A DNA stretch of 57,452 nucleotides from Porogramme epimiltina. Taxonomy: Eukaryota > Basidiomycota > Agaricomycetes > Polyporales > Polyporaceae. The notes under the pieces are model-generated. The model did not search any database and was not told the DNA's origin. It saw nothing but the letters and a program-made list of their open reading frames with translations. The stretch lies in contig FTLJ01000690.1 of assembly GCA_900155495.1 (NCBI GenBank), forward strand, positions 1-57,452, in the 5' to 3' direction. The translations under genes and the position numbers were made by a program. Positions 8,994 to 19,487 of this stretch are shown here, piece after piece. The first letter of the stretch is position 1. The number at the start of each line of letters is the position of its first letter.

Positions 8994-11915
8994 ATGGCGG
9001 ATACGCAGAGAGCCTCCCAGATTCCGGTGATGAGCACCCGCTCGACATCCACCTCCTTCCCGGGTTCACTATCCTCACCGACCCTTGGCTTGGTCCCGCC
9101 GTCACGGTACCCATCCGTGAGCGGCAGTCCGACCCTCCCCACCCCCACCCCGAGCCCCTCAACGTCAAGTGGAGGAGGGAGTACGCCATTCCGCTCGTTC
9201 CGGAACTTCCTCTCGCTCAGCATCGGTGGCAGCAAACACGCTGCGCAGGCCTCCAGCCCGTCGGCAATCCCGAAGAGTCATTTCGGCACCCTTGGCCCCA
9301 TCCGTCGCTCCGTACAAGTCGAGCGCAGGGCATCGTCGCCCCAGCTCAACCCCAGACGCTCCGAAGACGACTACGTGCTCGCCATCGACCTTCCTCGTCC
9401 CGGCGACGACAGGTCACATAGTTCTCGCCTATTGAAGAGTGCCGGCCCCTCCCCTATGGCTAGAACGCCTCTATCTCAAACTACGCAGTCTTCGCCCGCA
9501 TATAGCCCCTCGTCCGAAACCCCAGGTACGCCCATTGATCCATCCAAATTCCTTCAGGCTCTTAGCCCTGCCACAGAGTCACCCCTCCCTACTCCCGCAC
9601 TTGCCGCGACGGAGCTTTCCACCATCCTGGAGTCGGACACATCAGGGATTTCGAAGCACCTCCCCAGTCTCGACGCATCTCAAACTAGTTATGGAGGAGA
9701 GAGCGCGTTCCATCTCAGCCCCAACTCGTTCCAACCTCAAGCGCTCCATCCCCCTCCTCGCGATACCCGGCGTGGTAGCACCTCGCCATCCAATGATACC
9801 TCGGAATTGGATATATCAACATCGCAGCTCAAGAGCGAAGTACTTGCAGCACTGTCCGAAAGTCCCGGGAAACAAGATTGGCTCAGCGGGAGCGTCGTGG
9901 TAGACGACGCGCCGTCCGATTCAGGCATGAGTCAAGGACGAACACCCGAAAGCCCAGATACCAGCTTTAACTTAGATGCGCTTGACCCGGATCTCGCCGC
10001 ACTCCTCAGTCCCAATCGGGTGCCAAGGAGCAGCACCGAGCCAGCCCTGTTGGCTGCCATTGACGCGATACCTCCGCCGCAATCTAGTCGTCCACCTACA
10101 CCCCCTCCGAAAACACCACCGTCTGCACGTACTCCACCTGGACCCTCCCTGGATGCTCAACCAAGTGCATCTACGCGTCGCATTCCCGCCTCCCTCTCCG
10201 TCGCTCCCCGCTTGCCTACCAACACCTCCCTGCCACGAATAACTCGATCCGTGTCTGACCGGCCAGTTTTCGGGACAGGCGTCCTGTCCGGACCGCCGTC
10301 ACCCATAACTCGCTCACCTTCCGGTCGAGCAATGTCGTCCAGCCCAGAACGCGTCTCGGCAGCTGCCGCGGCGCGTGCACGCCTCGCGCGCCCTACCTCC
10401 GGGGACGCCTCCGCGAGCACATCTCTCCGGCGCCCTGGTAGTGCCGGGGGAGGAGAGGCGCGCAGAACGGCTGCTTCGCGGCTGATGACCCCCTCTCGGA
10501 CCCCACCCTCCTCCATCAGTTCCCGGCCTCCCACGTCGCGACTTAACTCGGGTGCCTGGGATGCAGACTCAACATCTCCCTCCTCGCGCGCTCCGTCTTC
10601 AGTAGGCACAGCCCCGAGCCGTCTGCAGGAGCACAGACCCAGCCTCGACATAGAGCGTCCGCGTTTCACCGGTTCCACAGGCGTGCGCACGCGCAAACGA
10701 AGCACTAGTGTCATCGAAAATCGCGTCACTATGACCTCCCCAATCCCGCCTGCTCACACGCCGCGCTCGATGGCAGATTGGCTCGGACCTAGAACCGCGA
10801 AGGCGTTCGCGGCTGCAGGGCTGTTGGACTTTGACAAGGACGCGCCTTCGGCCTCCGCCAGCGCGAGCCGCCCCTCCTCACGTTTCGGCACAACCCGAAG
10901 CAGCCTCGACCGCGATTCGCGCTCGCGTTATACGCCGTCCCGAACAGCGTTTTCCGAGGCCGGGTCCAGTTCCTCCTGGGGTGCGCGCAGCGGTAGCGTC
11001 TCGCGTGCGGCGGGCTATTCGGAGGGCATGTCTACCGCGGGTCCTCTCAGCGAAGCGGTATCCACTCCGCGAACCGTATTTTCTAGCGCCTCGACAGCTG
11101 CGACGTCTATCTCGGCGTCCTCGGTCGTCCATTCAGAGATTCAGCTTCTCCAAGAGAAGCATGCGCTCGAGACGAGCGCGCTTCTGAGCGCGCTGGCGGA
11201 CTCCCAACGTACGACGAAGATGCTCCGCGAAGAGAACGGCCAGCTACGTGAGCGCATACAAGCGCTGGAGGACAAGCTCGCCGATACCCAAGAGCGGATA
11301 CACAACATCCTCTACTCGCAGCCGGCCCAGATTCCCACAGCGCGGAACATGTACTCCTCGCGCTACGCCAGCCCGTCTTCGTCAGAACGCCGCAGTCTCA
11401 CCCACTCACGTACCAACTCGCTCCGGCCGCGCGGAGAACAAGCACCCTATGCCGACCCGCGCCACTCTCCAGAAGCCTCCCCCGAAATCCCGTACGACAG
11501 CATGATCCCACTGCCGAGTCGAAGACGCGCAAGCGCCTCGTCCTCGCTCTTCGCCTCGCTTCCATCGAATATGTCGATGCTCATGCACGACGACGACGGC
11601 GCGCCGGACTCGTTCGGCGGCACATCGCACCACTCGTCATCGCCGGCCGGCTCACCCACGATGGTCTTTGGGCGCCTCACAGGCATTCCGAAGCCGGTCG
11701 GCTCGCCGTCCTCGCGCGGCGGGTTCAGCCACGCCGCGAATAAATCCGTCTCGTCTGCAGGGAACGTGTCCCCTACGACAGCGAGCTTCTCGATGACGAC
11801 GAGCTCTCCGGGGAGCCTCAACCTCCGCCCGGAGCATGAACGCCACCTCGGGGACATGCCGCCCCTCGACCTTGACGCTGACGACTTCGACTTCGAAGGC
11901 GGTGTGCTGCGGTAG
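8994..11915 (+). CDS. Ser/Pro-rich 973-residue protein with a short coiled coil
   Basis: A single long frame; I start it at ATG 8994 because the frame upstream (from 8946) has no ATG. The product is largely low-complexity, rich in Ser, Pro, Thr and Arg, with many SP/TP and RSxS motifs that would be kinase targets. A structured island is RSFRNFLSLSIGGSK (about residues 60-75). Another is a coiled coil of about 60 residues near residues 715-780, with heptad segments SEIQLLQEKHALETSALL and LREENGQLRERIQALEDKL. The C terminus ends acidic, PPLDLDADDFDFEGGVLR. No catalytic domain is visible. The composition fits a scaffold or cytoskeleton/cell-polarity protein, but that is only inference. I do not recognise the family. 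No intron is needed in 2.9 kb, unusual for this window. Confidence 0.75.
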   Translation: MADTQRASQIPVMSTRSTSTSFPGSLSSPTLGLVPPSRYPSVSGSPTLPTPTPSPSTSSGGGSTPFRSFRNFLSLSIGGSKHAAQASSPSAIPKSHFGTLGPIRRSVQVERRASSPQLNPRRSEDDYVLAIDLPRPGDDRSHSSRLLKSAGPSPMARTPLSQTTQSSPAYSPSSETPGTPIDPSKFLQALSPATESPLPTPALAATELSTILESDTSGISKHLPSLDASQTSYGGESAFHLSPNSFQPQALHPPPRDTRRGSTSPSNDTSELDISTSQLKSEVLAALSESPGKQDWLSGSVVVDDAPSDSGMSQGRTPESPDTSFNLDALDPDLAALLSPNRVPRSSTEPALLAAIDAIPPPQSSRPPTPPPKTPPSARTPPGPSLDAQPSASTRRIPASLSVAPRLPTNTSLPRITRSVSDRPVFGTGVLSGPPSPITRSPSGRAMSSSPERVSAAAAARARLARPTSGDASASTSLRRPGSAGGGEARRTAASRLMTPSRTPPSSISSRPPTSRLNSGAWDADSTSPSSRAPSSVGTAPSRLQEHRPSLDIERPRFTGSTGVRTRKRSTSVIENRVTMTSPIPPAHTPRSMADWLGPRTAKAFAAAGLLDFDKDAPSASASASRPSSRFGTTRSSLDRDSRSRYTPSRTAFSEAGSSSSWGARSGSVSRAAGYSEGMSTAGPLSEAVSTPRTVFSSASTAATSISASSVVHSEIQLLQEKHALETSALLSALADSQRTTKMLREENGQLRERIQALEDKLADTQERIHNILYSQPAQIPTARNMYSSRYASPSSSERRSLTHSRTNSLRPRGEQAPYADPRHSPEASPEIPYDSMIPLPSRRRASASSSLFASLPSNMSMLMHDDDGAPDSFGGTSHHSSSPAGSPTMVFGRLTGIPKPVGSPSSRGGFSHAANKSVSSAGNVSPTTASFSMTTSSPGSLNLRPEHERHLGDMPPLDLDADDFDFEGGVLR

Positions 11916-13018
11916 CGTCAGCACGGGCGTTTCAGGCCGCCTGCGTGGCCGCGCCCCCACATCTATGTACCATGCGCAGATATGCTTGCTCATCTCTCCC
12001 TTCGGCCTCATTGCTTTGCGCCACCTGCCCCTTTTTGGTTTTTCCTCTCCATGGATGCCCGGTCACGTACATCGGCAACTGACTCGCCTTTTCACCTTGG
12101 ATGTACATATGTTACGAGGACTCTTCGCTTTCGCCCTTCGCCTCACGCATCTTCGACGCCCCCTCCACGCTCGTTCCATGCCTTCGCTCGTTCCACGATT
12201 TCGCTCGTTCCGCAGTGCTCTCGCTTCCTCTCGTCGTCGTCGTCATCACTACCTTCCCCACTGCATCGGCACTCTAGTTCGCGGCTTACTCTCCGCACCT
12301 GCACGTATAATAGACCCCACTCCCCATGATGCATTGCTGTCCGCGTCGACTGTACCCTCGCCACACTTGTTTGTTTAGCTCCTCCGCGCTGTCATGGGAA
12401 TGTACCGTACGTAGCTACCTATCCTAGTATGCACCGTACCCGCCGTGGTACCCGTGCGCTTGCTCAATATCGTTTCGACTGCAGGGAACTTGCACGGGCG
12501 CGTCTACCTGGGCTAGGTGCATCTGTTCGGTGAACAACATGGAATGTAGGGACAGGAGAGAGAAACATGCCCACCGTCTGTTCCTCTCCATCCTGAACAA
12601 CGGAATCATCGCAATGGGACAATGTTTGACACTTGGACTAGATCATCGTCGTCTCATTCTGAAGGCAACATCGAACCCACGCGATCTCGTTCATATGAAC
12701 GACATACTTGTTTCCCGGGCACGACTAGCATACTCGGTAACATTTACAACTAGGCATGACTACATTGAGGAGAGAATTCGGTCAAACAAGCCAGGTTAAT
12801 ACAAGATCATGCTGAAGGTGCTGGGTTTATGCAACAAGAGATAGGGGCGAGATACAAGAAATGCAGACAACAAATAAAAAGTCGCCAAAGCGGCAACAGA
12901 AGGATAACTAGGTTAGAGCCCACGCCTCCTTGAAGAAGCGCACCACCAAAATAGCTAAATATGACGGTTAATGGATGTCTCGATATCTCGAGACCTAGGG
13001 GAAACGCTCACGTAGAAC
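11916..13018. other. Intergenic, 3' flanks of two convergent genes
   Basis: Pyrimidine-rich DNA at about 12120-12370 gives several spurious open frames on both strands. No domain, RNA gene or repeat was recognised; the region after 12400 is AT-richer and without features. Confidence 0.55.
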
Positions 13019-14393
13019 TCAGGTATACTTCAACAACCCCGCCGCATGGGCACGAGGAAGCATCTTACGTAGTAGTACGCGTAGCTGTTCTCGTTGTTCC
13101 CATACAGCTGACCGTTGCGGCGCCTGCCCAACTGCACCACCAACCTTTCCCCCGTCGGACTCCACATTGCAGGTCACAGCTTTGAGGTGTGGTAACTTCA
13201 TCAGCGCTTCGTCAACATCCGCCCAGGCTTCGGATAGCCTTTCCAGTGCAGTAAGTGTATTACCGCCGAATCCGCCCATGTGCGTCCATGCGAGCATAAC
13301 ATGCGGTAGCTGGGGCGGAGCGGATATTAGGATCTCCGCTATAGCTCTCACCCCGCGCTCGAAGGGGGAAGCTTGAGCGATGGACCCCTCGACGACGTGC
13401 GTGAGGATAACCAGTGTAAGCTTCTTTAGAGACCGGCATGTATCTAATCCGGCAATACGCGAGTCGGAAGCCCCTGATATGTTGTTTAGTCTACCGGTTG
13501 GTATAACGCGGAGACATAAAACGCTCACCAAAGGGAACGGCGCTCCCACCCAAAGTAAGCGCCACCAGGTTGATATTGATCTCTGCAAGGCTCGACTGAC
13601 AGACCTCAACGATTTCAGTGGAGAGGGAAGGAACGCTGAAAGAGATGGAGCGGAGGACCCGTTGGCGAGGGGGAGTCAGACGGAATAAATGGATCAGTGC
13701 CTTCGTGGAGTTTCTGCCTATGATCTCAGCCATCCCGTAAATTCGGGGACTGGATTGCAAGGGGAACACGAGATGAGGAAGCGCCATGGACGAATCCCAG
13801 TGGAGCCATCCAAAGTTATCGTGGATTTGAAACTCTTCAATCCGGCCGAATAGGCTGAGTAAACGATATATAGGCTGGAAGGTATGAAGGGCAGTCGAAC
13901 ACGTTATGATGGAAAGTCTGTCGAGATATGCTAGGGTGGCTGGAGGATTATACGGGACATTGATGGGTGTTCGCGGCGAAATCAGAATGTACTTCAGCCT
14001 GACAGAACGGAGGTTAGGGCATGCTAGGAGGACAGGGAGGAGGTCCTCGATGAAGACGGGGATGGAGGGACCCAAAGTAGCGATTGGCACCCCATTGTGG
14101 AAAAACTTGTTCCCATTGCCTGTGACCAATAGGCTGCGTATGAATGGAACCACTTCCGGTGAGGCTGAGATCCATTGTCTGAGGTCCTCGACGTGTTTCC
14201 CAGGGAGCTCAGGAGAGCACCGGATCTCTTCAAAGAGATGATATCGCGACGCGGGGATCCATGTGCGACAAACGAGTGTACATGTCTTGAGGGTAGTGAT
14301 GTCATTGTGGAGGTGGTCTAAAACGTCATCCATGACCTCTCCCGGGAACAAAGGAGGCACTAATGTTTCCTGAGTGTTGAGTACTTCGGCCAT
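13019..14393 (-). CDS. F-box-like protein
   Basis: Exons 14393-13529 and 13473-13019 on the minus strand, intron 13528-13474 (55 nt), 439 residues. The F-box lies at about residues 14-55 (FPGEVMDDVLDHLHND, LVCRTWIPASRYHLF). The 3' exon has the family pattern: SLKKLTLVILT, then a segment with SAPPQLPHVMLAWTHMG, EALMKLPHLKAVTCNVESDG, and the closing LRVLLRKMLPRAHAAGLLKYT. Probable SCF adaptor; target unknown. It shows clear similarity in exon plan and wording to the two downstream tandem copies but is more diverged from them than they are from each other. Confidence 0.85.
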
Positions 14394-14964
14394 CCTTATG
14401 TCTGGCTAGTATGGTAAGGGCCATCGTGAGGCGAGAATTGGGTCGGCACGCTGATTGTCTAGGAATGCGCGGGTTAACATACCTGATATTGGTGAGATAT
14501 AAAGTATCTGGCTTTGAAGAGAGCTGAAAGAGTGTAACCCGATGGCTTTGGGGCGGGTGGGACGGGGTACTGTATAGCTCGAGGAAGCTGTCCGGGACAA
14601 CTGTCAGGTAGGAAGTCCAGTCATTGCATCACGTGTCAATTCGGAACCGAATTACGCAATTCAGGCCAGGACTCTTAGTACAGCCACGGCGCAGTGAATC
14701 ACAACGTGAAACCAGCCAGATGCATCCCAGGACTGAATCAAGTACAAAGTGCATAGTCTAGGAGTTGTGTGGTAAAACTTTGATCAAGTATGTACAGACG
14801 TATAACGTGAGTGATGATGTGTTTAGTGCGCGAAGGCACTGCCGAACCCTCATTGTAGGCTCTTCAGACTAGCCTCACCGTTCCTTCATCTTGAGGCACA
14901 GACGCTTAGTGTCCTAAGTATACAAGTGCCTCTTAGTACTGCTTCCCAAGAACTATAAACCGTA
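14394..14964. other. Intergenic, left edge of the duplicated unit
   Basis: Upstream of the 13019 gene and downstream of the 14965 gene. From about 14620 the sequence can be aligned with 17055 onward (both contain ATCACGTGxCAATTCGGAA), marking the left border of the tandem duplication. Confidence 0.55.
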
Positions 14965-16931
14965 TCACACACCTGAGAGTGAACAGCTCTCAAGTAGCCC
15001 CGCCGCATACACACGAGGCAACACCCTCGTCAGCAGCTCGTATAATGGTGCGTCATTTGCGCGCGCCCCGATCCGTTTTTCTTCTGATCTTTCGATTTCG
15101 CTGATGAATTGACCGAAGTTGTCTTCAGAGGTCACGATCCCCATCACACCCTCAAGGTGTGGCATCCCGCTCAGCGCGTCGTCTATCCGGACCCAGGAAT
15201 CGGACAAGCTCTCCAAGTCAGAGAGCACCTCGGGTTCGTACGGTCCGACATGTAGCCATACCAATTCGACGAATTGCAGAGCCTGTGGTGCGGAGAGAAG
15301 AACCTCGCAGTTGGCGTCCAGTACGCTTTGGTATTGTCTCCTTTGTAACTTGAAGTCCCATGGTGTAGTGGGAAGGTCTACGACGCTGGGCGCAACTGTG
15401 AGGATGGATAGGGTGAGGGTTTTGAGTGATAGGCATTCTCGCAATTTCGGTATACGCCAGTCTTCAGATACTATTAGGCCTTAGTCAGTCTCAATCCGAG
15501 AAGGGAGGCCGAGTCATGCAGTACATACCAAACGAGACGTTCTCTAGCTGAGGGGAAAGATCCATGAGAACACCGACATGGACAGATGTGAGGCTGTGCT
15601 TGCAATCTTCAATAAGTTGGAGAAAAGGACCATTCAGCGCGGCAGGGACATTGAACGAAAGAGTGTTGAGTTCCCACTGGTGACGCGGCATCATATGAAA
15701 CAGGTGGAGGACAGCCTGTGCGACGGTATTGCTCAACAATGAGTCAAATCGGAAACCGCGAACGTGGAGGCGAGATTGCATGGGGGATATGAGGTGGGGT
15801 AGTGCCATAGACGGATCCCAGGAGCCTATCCAATTGCGGGGGTCGTTGATGATTAGGATCTCAATCTCGCTAAAAATGGAAAGCAAACGATACACGGGAT
15901 AGAACGTTTCGCCTACAGTTGAGCAACACATGATAGAAAGCATGTAGAGACGCGGTACGATGGTCGAGGGGACGTAAGGTTCGGCGATAGGTGTCCTAAA
16001 TGAAATACTAATCCCGATTAACATGATCAACAGGATATTTGGAAAGCCAGCGAAGATTGGGGCGAGATCTTCGACCACAACATTGAGCGTAGGTCCCTGT
16101 CGCTCCTCTCGCGGTGGAAGTTCTGCTGAAATGTAAAGCACTACAACGTAGGGAACCACATCCGGCGAGGCCAAAATCCACTGCAAGAGCTCCACGATAC
16201 CCTTCCCGGGGACCGCTGGACGGCATGTGATCGCCGTAAAGAGGTGATATCGACACGTGGGGATCCATGAGCGACAAACGAGCGTACAGGTCTTGAGAGT
16301 AGCCACGTCGCCATGAAGGTGGTCCAGGATTCTGTCTATGACTTCTCCCGGGAGCTCGTGTGGAGGCGGCGCCTGTTGAGAGGTGTCTCCTTTGGCCATG
16401 ACTGACCGTAACAGCAAAGAGGCGACGATGAGGAGTCAGTAAGCTGAGGGTCCTGGGGAGGGGTTGCTCACGCACATAGGAGGAGGAACACGGGAGAGCT
16501 AGTTCAGCTTCGCACACCCGGGGTCCTTAGGAGCATCCACTGAAATGAACAATCGATTCCATGCCGAGGCATACGTACGCCGGGCGCCGCTCCAGGGGAA
16601 GCGCTTGACACTACTCCTTCCGAATCGTCGAACTCTAAGTAGAAGCCACGTGTGGTATCATTTCCTCGCAGGATCACGTTCGTGCACATGCCCAGATGAA
16701 TAACCTGTATAGCCGGAATCGTTTTATCCTCGTCTCTAACACCAACGATGCTGTGTGGATGAAATTACCGACAACCGCATTAAGGCAATCTAAGCAACCG
16801 CCATTAAGTGCACATGCACACAACCAATATATAGAACTTCAAAACGCAGCCCACCTTGACCCCTTGAGGTACTGCAGCGCAACACATCATCCCATCTGCG
16901 AGCGTATATACTAGACAATCATCATAACGGA
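14620..16931. repeat. Tandem duplication unit A (about 2.3 kb)
   Basis: By eye this segment aligns with 17050-19376 in the same orientation. It covers an F-box gene with both flanks. The shared right end is a run ending in AATCATCATAAC (16916-16927 here, 19366-19377 in unit B). Promoter regions also match (for example TGGGGAGGGGTTGCTCACGC, 16453-16472 here). Borders are estimates. Confidence 0.75.
14965..16399 (-). CDS. F-box-like protein, tandem copy A (C-terminally shortened)
   Basis: Exons 16399-15529 and 15470-14965, intron 15528-15471 (58 nt), 458 residues. Start is ATG 16399; the frame upstream to 16417 has only TTG. The F-box is at about residues 14-52 (LPGEVIDRILDHLHGD, LVCRSWIPTCRYHLF). 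The 3' exon reads VSEDWRIPKLRECLSLKTLT and later RIDDALSGMPHLEGVMGIV and LLTRVLPRVYAAGLLESCS. It ends SLSGV-stop, whereas copy B has a TGG codon at the place of this TGA and continues 19 residues further. The exon-intron structure is identical to copy B. Probable SCF adaptor. Confidence 0.85.
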
Positions 16932-17337
16932 GGCCTCGGATTATATGAGGCGTTGATAGGTATTTGCGACGAAGTTTGAATCTACTTCGACGTGACCGAA
17001 TGGAGGTACGTCACAAGGATAGGGAGGAGATACTCGATGAAGCCCACTGGTCTAACATTACATCACGTGCCAATTCGGAATCTGCCGAATTGGTCAATTG
17101 AAGCCCTGGCTCCGTGACTGAGACCACGCAGTCCATCACAACTTGAACTCGAAGCTCGCCGAACGTATCTCGGGGCTGATCCAACTAGGAACTGCGTAGG
17201 GCATGGGTAGTGTGATACAGTGCGCATAGATAGATAATGTGAGTGGTGATGTATTGAGTGTGCCTAGACATGATCAAACCTCCATTTTCGGTCTCCTCCA
17301 GCCTCCCAGCCCTCATGGCATCCTGGGGAGCAGACGC
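16400..17337. other. Upstream region of copy A, relic fragment and 3' flank of copy B
   Basis: 16400-16931 matches the upstream region of copy B (18822-19376). 16932-17047 is a relic of an F-box gene (separate entry). 17050-17337 matches the 3' flank of copy A. No intact gene. Confidence 0.6.
16932..17047 (-). pseudogene. Relic fragment of an F-box gene
   Basis: About 115 bp here align by eye with 13940-14058, which is exon 1 of the 13019 gene: both read (G)GATTATAxGxGxCxTTGATxGGTxTT and end in CTCGATGAAG. The fragment lacks a start, a stop and the rest of the gene, and carries several substitutions. It sits exactly between the two tandem units, so it probably marks an older F-box copy lost during the rearrangements. 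Confidence 0.6.
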
Positions 17338-19376
17338 TTAGCGAGCTGAGTATACAAGCGCGTTCAGTACTGCGTTCCAAGGTCTATAACCGTGCCACAC
17401 ACCTGAGAGTGAGCAGCTCTCGAGTAGCCCCGCTGCGTGCACGCGGGGCAGCACCCTTGACAGCAGCCCGTATAGGGGTGCATCCCTTATACTCGCACTC
17501 GTCCGTTGATCATCCATTCTTTCTATGTCGTCGATGAATTGACCGATGTCTTCTCCAGAGTTCACAATACCCATCACGCTCTCTAGGTGTGGCATCCTGT
17601 TCAGCGCGTCGTCTATCCGGGCCCAGGAGTCGGACAAATTCTCCAAGTTCGAGAGCGTCCCGGGTTCGTACGATCCCAGGTGCACCCATGTGAACACGAC
17701 AAACCGTAGAGTCTGTGGTGCGGAGAGAAGAACCTCGCAGTTAGTGTCCAGTAAGGTTTTGTGTCGCCTTTGCCAGGACTCCGATGGCATAGCGGGGATA
17801 TCTGCGACGCTGGGCGCGACTGTGATCAAGGACAGGGTGAGGGTTTCGAGTGATGAGCATTCTCGCAACTTCGGTATACGCCAGTTTTCAGGGACTATTA
17901 GGGTTCAATCAGTCTCACTTCGAGGGGAGGCCGAGTTATGTAGTACATACCAAAGGAGATGTTCTCCAGGTCAGGGGACGCGTCTACGCAAACGCTGACG
18001 TAGACATACGTGAGGCTGTGCTTGCAGTCTTCAATGAGTTCCAGAAAAGGGCCGTTCATCGCGGAAGTGACGCAGAACGAAAGGGTCTTAAGTTCCCAGT
18101 GGTCACGCGGCATCGTATGGAACAGGTGAAGGACGGCCTGTGCAATGTAATTGCTGGATGATGACTCGAATTGAAAACCGTGCACGTGAAGGCGAGATTG
18201 CAAGGGGGATATGAGGTGGGGTAGTGCCATGGACGGATCCCAGGAGCCCATCCAATCGAGAGGGTCGTTGATATTAAGGTTTCCGATCTCACTAAAAAGG
18301 GAAAGCAGACGGTACATGGGATAGAACGTTCCGCCTGTGGTTGAGCAGGACACGATGAAGAGCATGTCGAGAGGGGGTACAATGGTCGGGGGGACGTAAT
18401 GTTCGGCGAGCGGCGTCCTAGATGACATGCTGATCCCCATCAATACGATCGACCGGATGTTCGGAAAGCTAGCGAAGGTTGGGACGAGATCTTCGACTGC
18501 GACGTCGAACGTGGGGCCCTGTCCTTCACCTAGTGGTGGAGGTTCCACTGAAACGTAGAGCCATTCAACATAGGGGACCACATCCGGCGAGGCCAAAGCC
18601 CATTCCAAGAGTTCTGTAATACCCTCCCCAGGGACCGCCGGATGGCACGAGATCGCTGTAAAGAGGTGGTATCGACACGTGGGGATCCATGCGCGACAGA
18701 CGAGCGTACAGGTCTTGAGGGTCACCGTGTCGCCGTGAAGGTGGTCGAGAATTTTATCTATGACTTCTCCCGGGAGCTCGTATGGTAGTGATGTCTGTTG
18801 AGAGGTGCCTCCTTCGGCCATGACTGACTGTAAGGCGAAGAGCTGACAATGAGAAGTCAGTAACTAGAAGCTGAGAGCCCTGGGGAGGGGTTGCTCACGC
18901 ACATAGGAGGAGGAACACAGGCGAGCTAGTTCAGCTTCGCACACCCGGACTCCTTATGAGTATCCACTGAAATGAACAATCGATCCCATGCCGAGGCATA
19001 CGTACGCCTTGCGCCGCCCCTGGAGAAGCGCCTGGCACTACTTGTTCCGAATCGTCGAATTCTAAGCAGACGCCACGTGTGGTGTTAATTCCTCGTGAGA
19101 TGACGCACATCTCAGAATAAACGACCTGTGTAGTAGATGTAGATAAGACTGCTGAACGTTAACCCTCAAGGCCTCACCCCTAACGTCTCGATGAAGACAT
19201 GAGACGTCTTCCTCATACAGCGAATGGGTCGAAGCACCGACAGCTATAATACAACCTAAACAATCCCCAGTGAGAACCCGCAGTCTACAAATACAACGAA
19301 CCACACCCACCTCAAGGTCTTGCAGCGCACCGCATCCTCCCATCCCACAGAGTGCGAGCGCAGATAATCATCATAA
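17050..19376. repeat. Tandem duplication unit B (about 2.3 kb)
   Basis: Direct repeat of 14620-16931, containing the F-box gene 17338-18821 and its flanks. Coding parts are clearly similar at DNA level and the flanks can be aligned along their length, with small gaps. The duplication is old enough for many substitutions in the flanks. Confidence 0.75.
17338..18821 (-). CDS. F-box-like protein, tandem copy B
   Basis: Exons 18821-17951 and 17894-17338, intron 17950-17895 (56 nt), 475 residues. The F-box is at about residues 15-54 (ELPGEVIDKILDHLHGD, LVCRAWIPTCRYHLF). The middle has family phrases such as GSWDPSMALPHLISPLQSR and IEDCKHSLTYVYV; the 3' exon begins VPENWRIPKLRECSSLETLT. The C terminus runs past the stop of copy A to end NALVYSAR. 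Start is a true ATG. Likely SCF ubiquitin-ligase adaptor; substrate unknown. Confidence 0.86.
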
Positions 19377-19487
19377 CATCGCTCGTAGCATCTCATTACA
19401 CGCGCGTGAAGTTCCAGGTCATAGTCCGCCAAAGCCTACACTACAAATACACAAAAACGCACCCCCGCACTCCCGCGTCGCCGCACC
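18822..19487. other. Upstream region of copy B and 3' flank of the ferric reductase
   Basis: Most of this (to about 19376) belongs to duplication unit B. The last 110 bp before the ferric reductase stop are unique. No gene. Confidence 0.55.
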
